Source: Ignavibacteria bacterium (GTDB lineage Bacteria > Bacteroidota > Ignavibacteria > Ignavibacteriales > Melioribacteraceae). Taken from it: 10,012 nt of DNA. Below are positions 6,343 through 10,012 of the stretch, piece by piece. How positions within the stretch are numbered: position 1 is the stretch's first letter; each line of letters starts with the position of its first letter. Made by a program: the position numbers and the translations under genes. Where the stretch lies: NCBI GenBank assembly GCA_011049495.1, contig DSBF01000301.1, positions 1 to 10,012 on the forward strand, given 5' to 3'. Under the pieces are notes generated by a model. That model did not search any database and was not told the DNA's origin. It saw only the letters and a list, made by a program, of their open reading frames with translations.

Positions 6343-7569
6343 ATGAAACGTGTCCTGTTCCTCAGTTATTACTTTCCACCATTAGCAACGGGAGGAGTAT
6401 TTCGATCATTAAATTTTGTGAAATATCTTCAGGAATTTGGGTGGTTTACTACTGTTTTAACAGTTAAAAATCCACAAAGTTGGTCGAGAGATGAATCCCT
6501 GTTGGATCAAATACCTGAAAATGTAAAAGTTATTCGGGCAAAGGAATTTAATTTATTGTTTCTGCATGTCCTGTTTTCAAAAATCGGTTTGGAGAAACTA
6601 TATGATCTGATAGAGAAAAAGTGGGTTATCCCCGATAAAAAAGTGGGCTGGCTGCCGCTCGCTTTATTAAAAGGTAAAAAAGAATTAAAAACCAGTAAAT
6701 ATGATATAATTTTTTCGACATCTCCATCCGTCTGCGCGCATATTATCGGACAGAAACTTTCGCAGCAATTCAATATCCCCTGGGTATGTGAATTCCGTGA
6801 TCTCTGGACCCTGCAACCTCATTATCCTTTTCAAGGTAAAAATCGAGAAAAAAAAGAGTCCGCTATTGAAAAAGAATTCTTAACCAATGCGAAAAAAATC
6901 GTCGTTGTCACGAAAACATTTAAAAATGAATATTTACAAAAATATTCCTTTCTTCCGTCAGATAAAATCGAGGTGATATATAACGGTTTTAAGCAACTGA
7001 CTCCACTTGGATATACGAAAAGCAATAAACTGGTGGTTGCTTATACCGGTTCCATGTACGGACAATACTATCCAATACAATTGTACGACGCTCTGGATGA
7101 ATTAGGTAAAATAAATCCAGAAATGAATTTTCATTTTTTATTTATCGGGAATGCCGAAAAGCAGATTGTTGATAAACTGAGCAGTTACTCTGCCGTATCT
7201 ACGGAATTTATTCCTTTTCAGTCAAAAAAGGACTTGCCCAAAATTCTGGAAGGGGCAGCGGCATTATTGGTTTTTCAATTGGGAAAATATTCTTCAGTTC
7301 CATCCAAAGTATTTGAATATTTATCCTACCAGAAACCAATATTAGCATTAGTTCCCGAGGACGAACTCAGGGAAATTGTCATGCTGACCGGGATGGGTTA
7401 TTGTGCTAATCCTAACGATATTGATGACATTCAAAAAATATTGAAAAAACTTTACAACGACTGGCAGCAGGAAAATCTTCCAAAACCTAAAAATATCAAG
7501 GTTTTGGATACGTTCAAGCGCTACAATCAGACTCAGCAGCTTGCCAAATTATTCGATAGTATTGTATGA
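6343..7569 (+). CDS. GT4-like glycosyltransferase (WbuB-like branch)
   Basis: This is a 408-residue GT-B-fold enzyme. The N-terminus has the Y-Y-F-P-P-x-x-x-G-G-V-x-R pattern (9-21), in which the glycine-rich loop contacts the nucleotide sugar. E-F-R-D-L-W (150-155) and I-Y-N-G-F (212-216) follow in the acceptor domain and linker, and A-Y-T-G-S-M-Y-G (233-240) opens the donor domain. The C-terminal signature is S-x-V-P-S-K-V-F-E-Y-L (317-327): the second Glu of the E-x7-E motif (E325) is kept but the first is Ser317, a pattern seen in GT4 members with 'vPsKlfEY'. It should add a sugar to the lipid-linked chain in the cytoplasm; donor unknown. It is the first gene of the rightward operon, divergent from the flippase. 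No Shine-Dalgarno sequence is visible before the ATG. The stop overlaps the next start by four bases (ATGA). Confidence 0.88.
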   Translation: MKRVLFLSYYFPPLATGGVFRSLNFVKYLQEFGWFTTVLTVKNPQSWSRDESLLDQIPENVKVIRAKEFNLLFLHVLFSKIGLEKLYDLIEKKWVIPDKKVGWLPLALLKGKKELKTSKYDIIFSTSPSVCAHIIGQKLSQQFNIPWVCEFRDLWTLQPHYPFQGKNREKKESAIEKEFLTNAKKIVVVTKTFKNEYLQKYSFLPSDKIEVIYNGFKQLTPLGYTKSNKLVVAYTGSMYGQYYPIQLYDALDELGKINPEMNFHFLFIGNAEKQIVDKLSSYSAVSTEFIPFQSKKDLPKILEGAAALLVFQLGKYSSVPSKVFEYLSYQKPILALVPEDELREIVMLTGMGYCANPNDIDDIQKILKKLYNDWQQENLPKPKNIKVLDTFKRYNQTQQLAKLFDSIV

Positions 7570-8648
7570 AACTCTGCATTCTCAGTGACGCATCATCCCT
7601 GCATATTATAGAATGGGCGCAGTTTTTTACCCGCAAAGGACATGCGGTCTCGATAATATCCGATAATCCGGCAAATATTGACGGAGTAGTCGTTTATCCA
7701 ATTCCAAAATATGAAAGCAAATTTCGTGTACCTTTTTTTTCTTCAATATATCAGGTAATTCGGAAAACAATCACCATCCGCCGACTAATTCACAAAATCC
7801 AACCCGACATCCTGCATTCTCACTATGCGAATATCTACGGATACCTGGCAAGTCTTACCAGTTTTCACCCGCATATTCTGACCTGCCACGGTTCTGATCT
7901 GCTTGTTCATCCCAAACGCTCCAAAGTAGAAAAATATTTTGTCAAATGCGCCTTAAAACATGCCGATAAAATTACATTACCATCAAAAGAAATGTACCAG
8001 AATGCAGTACATTATGGCGCTGATCCTGATAAAATTACAGAGATCCAATATGGGGTTGATCTTCAACAATTCAGGTTCACAAATAACGAGAAAGACGAAA
8101 ACCGTTTTTTATGCACCCGAATGCTGACACCGCAATATCGCACCGATTTTATTATTGAGGCTTTTTCACGATTAGCCGCGGAATTTCCGAATATATCTCT
8201 GGATATCGTTGGAGAGGGACAGGAACGCAGAAAACTTGAGAAAATAGTCACTACAAAATCAATGGAAAAGAACATAAAATTTTGGGAAAAAATCGAGCAT
8301 TCGGACATCGCCAGATTTTACAACCAGGCATCTTATTACATAACAGCATCGCCGACAGATGGATTATCTATTTCATTACTGGAAGCCTTCGCCAGCGGCG
8401 TCTTTCCAATTCTGCCGGACAATCAATCCAATCAAAGCGTAGCAGATTTGGGTTTTATTGTAAAATTGTACGATTTGGAATCCGTGGATAGCCTGGCGGC
8501 CGCGATTGAGGATGTCCTGGCAGACTCGGAAAAACTCTCTCAAAAGTGTCTGCATAATCGAAAACTGACAGAAGAGAAGTATGACAGATCCAGAAATCTG
8601 GCATGTATAGAAACACTTTATCTCAAGATGATAAAAAAATTTAAATAG
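7566..8648 (+). CDS. GT4-family glycosyltransferase
   Basis: This is a 360-residue GT4 enzyme of usual length. The acceptor domain has H-S-H-Y-A-N (84-89) and T-C-H-G-S-D (106-111), and Y-G-V-D (162-165) marks the linker before the donor domain. I-V-G-E-G (214-218) is the donor-domain glycine loop. The E-x7-E signature appears as D265-x7-E273 in 'TDGLSISLLEAFASG'; Asp in the first position is a tolerated variant. The segment after it, 'PILPDNQSNQ', departs from the usual 'G.pEii' stretch, which may reflect an unusual donor or acceptor. The N-terminal 'SDASSLHIIEWAQFF' resembles enzymes that are often encoded beside WbuB-like transferases. Its start overlaps the preceding stop by four bases, pointing to coupled translation, and the next gene starts three bases after its stop. 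It probably performs one glycosylation step in the same repeat unit. Confidence 0.9.
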   Translation: MKLCILSDASSLHIIEWAQFFTRKGHAVSIISDNPANIDGVVVYPIPKYESKFRVPFFSSIYQVIRKTITIRRLIHKIQPDILHSHYANIYGYLASLTSFHPHILTCHGSDLLVHPKRSKVEKYFVKCALKHADKITLPSKEMYQNAVHYGADPDKITEIQYGVDLQQFRFTNNEKDENRFLCTRMLTPQYRTDFIIEAFSRLAAEFPNISLDIVGEGQERRKLEKIVTTKSMEKNIKFWEKIEHSDIARFYNQASYYITASPTDGLSISLLEAFASGVFPILPDNQSNQSVADLGFIVKLYDLESVDSLAAAIEDVLADSEKLSQKCLHNRKLTEEKYDRSRNLACIETLYLKMIKKFK

Positions 8649-8651
8649 CCT

Positions 8652-9809
8652 ATGCGTATCTACTATTTCTGTTACGAAGGTTTTAAAAAAATCGGACAAC
8701 TGAATAACCATATTCGAGAAACTGTCTCATGGTTCTCGAAATTGGGTAATGAAGTCCATTTCTTTAATCCGAAAATCATCCAACCGGAATTTGACGTACC
8801 GATCAAGCTGCATTTGATTCCAATTATCAATCTACCGCTAATCAAATGGCTCAGTTTTGATTTTTTCGGGTTTTTATTTTTGCTCTACTATTCAATTTTT
8901 CGGCGACCAACTGTTATTTACTACCGGGAAAGCTCATCTTTAGTACCGCTGTTTGTATCAAAACTCTTGTCAATTCCGCTTATTATCGAAGTCAATGGCT
9001 GGGTGTTAGCCGAGCTTGAGGAATATGGATATTCGAAATTTAAGTTGTCATTATTTCGCCTGTTTCAGGAATTGAACTATCGGAATTCGACATTACTCAT
9101 CCCCGTCAGTGAAGGATTAAAACAGCTAATTATAAAACATTACCGGATTTCATCGGATAAAATTGTAGCGGTAAATAACGGAACAAATCCGGATAAATAC
9201 CGACCTATTCCGATCAACGATGCAAGACTTTTAATTGGATTGCCTATTGACGAAAAAATAATTGGTTTTATTGGCGGCTGCTATCCGCATCACGGCATCC
9301 AGCATCTCATCAATGCCGCTCCTTATGTACTCTCAGAATTACCGGAGGTAAAATTCATTGTTGCCGGTGATGGCGCAATGCTGGAATCATGGAAAGACCT
9401 TTCCAGGAAAAAGGAAGTGGATAAATCTTTCTTATTCCCCGGAAATGTTCCCTTTGAATCAGCACCTTATTATATAAATTCCTACAATATTTGTGTAGCT
9501 CCTTGGGACGAGAATCTTTTTTCAAAAAACGCTGGTTCGCCAATGAAACTATTTGATTATATGGCATGTGGGAAACCAATTGTGTCCAGCCCCATATTCG
9601 GTGTAAGGGAAATCCTGGAACCAAATAATGCCGGTAGAACGGTCGATGTGAAAAACCCAAAAAAATTCGCCAGTTTGTTGATAGATTTACTTAATTCACC
9701 TGAGAAACGTGATATTATCGGAAAAAATGCTCTGAAAACGGTTAGGTCGAATTATACCTGGGAACAGACATCCAGAAAGATTGTCGATCTCATGAAGAAA
9801 TTTGAATAA
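8652..9809 (+). CDS. GT4-like glycosyltransferase with a modified E-x7-E site
   Basis: This 385-residue GT-B enzyme has Y-Y-R-E-S-S at 90-95, I-E-V-N-G-W at 112-117 and V-N-N-G-T-N at 174-179, which together place it among GT4 proteins with an 'YyR....E.ng' acceptor domain. The donor domain shows F-I-G-G (206-209), V-A-G-D-G (237-241) and S-P-M-K-L-F-D-Y-M-A-C-G-K-P-I (296-310). Here the second Glu of E-x7-E is Asp302 and the position eight before it is Ala294, so neither canonical Glu is kept; the SP-x-K-L-F-(E/D)-Y layout is nevertheless common in this branch. A hydrophobic stretch near 67-84 may help it sit on the membrane. It starts three bases after the previous stop with no visible Shine-Dalgarno sequence. 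It is the last gene of the operon and is followed by hairpin-rich non-coding DNA. Donor and linkage are unknown. Confidence 0.88.
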   Translation: MRIYYFCYEGFKKIGQLNNHIRETVSWFSKLGNEVHFFNPKIIQPEFDVPIKLHLIPIINLPLIKWLSFDFFGFLFLLYYSIFRRPTVIYYRESSSLVPLFVSKLLSIPLIIEVNGWVLAELEEYGYSKFKLSLFRLFQELNYRNSTLLIPVSEGLKQLIIKHYRISSDKIVAVNNGTNPDKYRPIPINDARLLIGLPIDEKIIGFIGGCYPHHGIQHLINAAPYVLSELPEVKFIVAGDGAMLESWKDLSRKKEVDKSFLFPGNVPFESAPYYINSYNICVAPWDENLFSKNAGSPMKLFDYMACGKPIVSSPIFGVREILEPNNAGRTVDVKNPKKFASLLIDLLNSPEKRDIIGKNALKTVRSNYTWEQTSRKIVDLMKKFE

Positions 9810-9879
9810 ATTGACAATTGATCATCTTTATCCTTATAGATCTGTGGATACATATTTTCGATCGTGCATCAGATACATT

Positions 9880-9896
9880 CAACCGCGCTGTGGTTG
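9880..9896 (+). other. Stem-loop A of the right-edge repeat
   Basis: CAACCGC and GTGGTTG pair over seven positions, with one G-T wobble, around a three-base GCT loop. It is the first of three closely spaced hairpins and lies about 70 bases after the last glycosyltransferase stop. Confidence 0.55.
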
Positions 9897-9922
9897 GTTG
9901 CGTTGGGTTGTCACATTCTTTT

Positions 9923-9941
9923 CCATGAATTTCATTCATGG
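9923..9941. other. Stem-loop B of the right-edge repeat (perfect 8-base inverted repeat)
   Basis: CCATGAAT and ATTCATGG are perfect reverse complements around a three-base TTC spacer. Being symmetric, it would fold on either strand. It is followed by CTATTCGG, not a T-run, which argues against rho-independent termination in the rightward direction. Confidence 0.7.
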
Positions 9942-9953
9942 CTATTCGGATTG

Positions 9954-9968
9954 AATCCCTGCGGGATT
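9954..9968. other. Stem-loop C of the right-edge repeat
   Basis: AATCCC and GGGATT are perfect reverse complements around a TGC spacer, with a possible extra G-T pair at the base. It lies twelve bases after stem-loop B, giving a tandem pair of tight hairpins with three-base loops. Confidence 0.65.
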
Positions 9969-10012
9969 TCTCTCCAAAACATAACGTAATCATCTTACAT
10001 ATAGAACTCCGA

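Larger units (their letters stand above)
9810..10012. repeat. Hairpin-rich non-coding region, probable dispersed repeat
   Basis: No gene is supported here. From about 9880 three short stem-loops follow one another (described separately), joined by a G/T-rich stretch at 9891-9909. There is no T-tract after any of them, so they are not a standard terminator. The region contains a small minus-strand open frame rich in Arg, Ser and Ile, but it runs straight through the hairpins and into the preceding gene. From memory, similar DNA ('TTCATTCATGGCTATTCGG' next to 'GAATCCCTGCGGGATT') recurs in many copies in genomes and metagenome bins of uncultured FCB-type bacteria, where it is often mis-called as short proteins. 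I could not run a search, so the repeat status is an inference. The element may continue past the right edge. Confidence 0.5.

Noticed and set aside
6507..7025. Two minus-strand open frames within the glycosyltransferase at 6343-7569
   Set aside because: They shadow a gene with clear GT4 motifs; Cys/Ser/Phe-rich translations are typical of antisense frames.
8063..8711. Short open frames on both strands within 8063-8711
   Set aside because: They overlap the GT4 gene at 7566-8648 and show no family features.
9355..9660. Minus-strand open frame within the last glycosyltransferase gene
   Set aside because: It is antisense to the conserved donor domain and has no independent support.
9889..9909. 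G-quadruplex in the GGTTGG-rich stretch
   Set aside because: Only three runs of two or more G are present, so a standard four-tract structure cannot form.
9880..9968. Rho-independent terminator for the glycosyltransferase operon
   Set aside because: The stems are short and none is followed by a T-run on the plus strand.
9790..9993. Small minus-strand gene encoding a 67-residue basic peptide
   Set aside because: It runs through all three hairpins and into the 3' end of the preceding gene; it looks like a translated repeat, not a real protein.

Overview
The window is a stretch of a bacterial surface-polysaccharide locus (capsule, O-antigen or exopolysaccharide type). It holds nine protein genes, packed almost end to end; eight are complete and one is cut by the left edge. 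No RNA gene, CRISPR array, insertion sequence or transposase was seen. DNA is AT-rich overall with clear internal swings (about 22-30% GC in the middle, locally 50-65% elsewhere, by hand counts of single 60-base lines). Most starts lack a clear Shine-Dalgarno sequence. Together with the terminal repeat-like DNA, this fits an uncultured or environmental member of the Bacteroidetes/FCB-like lineages, but the phylum is a guess and cannot be settled from this window.

Layout on the + strand: (1) 1-636, C-terminal part of a probable GT-C-type integral membrane protein. (2) 641-1792, a GT4 glycosyltransferase. (3) 1793-4857, a decoration cassette of three genes: a FemAB/CelD-like GNAT acyltransferase, a divergent polysaccharide-deacetylase-like protein and a class I SAM methyltransferase. 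This cassette is markedly AT-rich, and two of its three genes start with TTG. On the - strand, 6299-4854 encodes a Wzx/WzxC-type flippase whose stop codon overlaps that of the methyltransferase. Divergent from it, across a 43-base gap, come three more GT4 glycosyltransferases on the + strand (6343-7569, 7566-8648, 8652-9809), with overlapping or nearly touching ends. The last ~200 bases (9810-10012) are non-coding and carry three consecutive small hairpins; they look like a dispersed repeat element.

Working model (inference): the GT4 enzymes build an oligosaccharide on a lipid carrier at the cytoplasmic face, the three cassette enzymes trim and cap sugars (deacylation, acylation, methylation), and the flippase moves the lipid-linked unit across the inner membrane. 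Nucleotide-sugar synthesis genes, an initiating phosphosugar transferase, a Wzy polymerase and Wza/Wzc export genes are not in the window and would be expected nearby or elsewhere.

This is mainly a recognisable type of locus, not a clearly new system. The points most worth checking are the unusual deacetylase-like protein, the composition step that begins exactly at a stop codon and appears to end inside the flippase gene, the antisense placement of the flippase with a shared TTAA stop, and the hairpin-rich repeat at the right edge.
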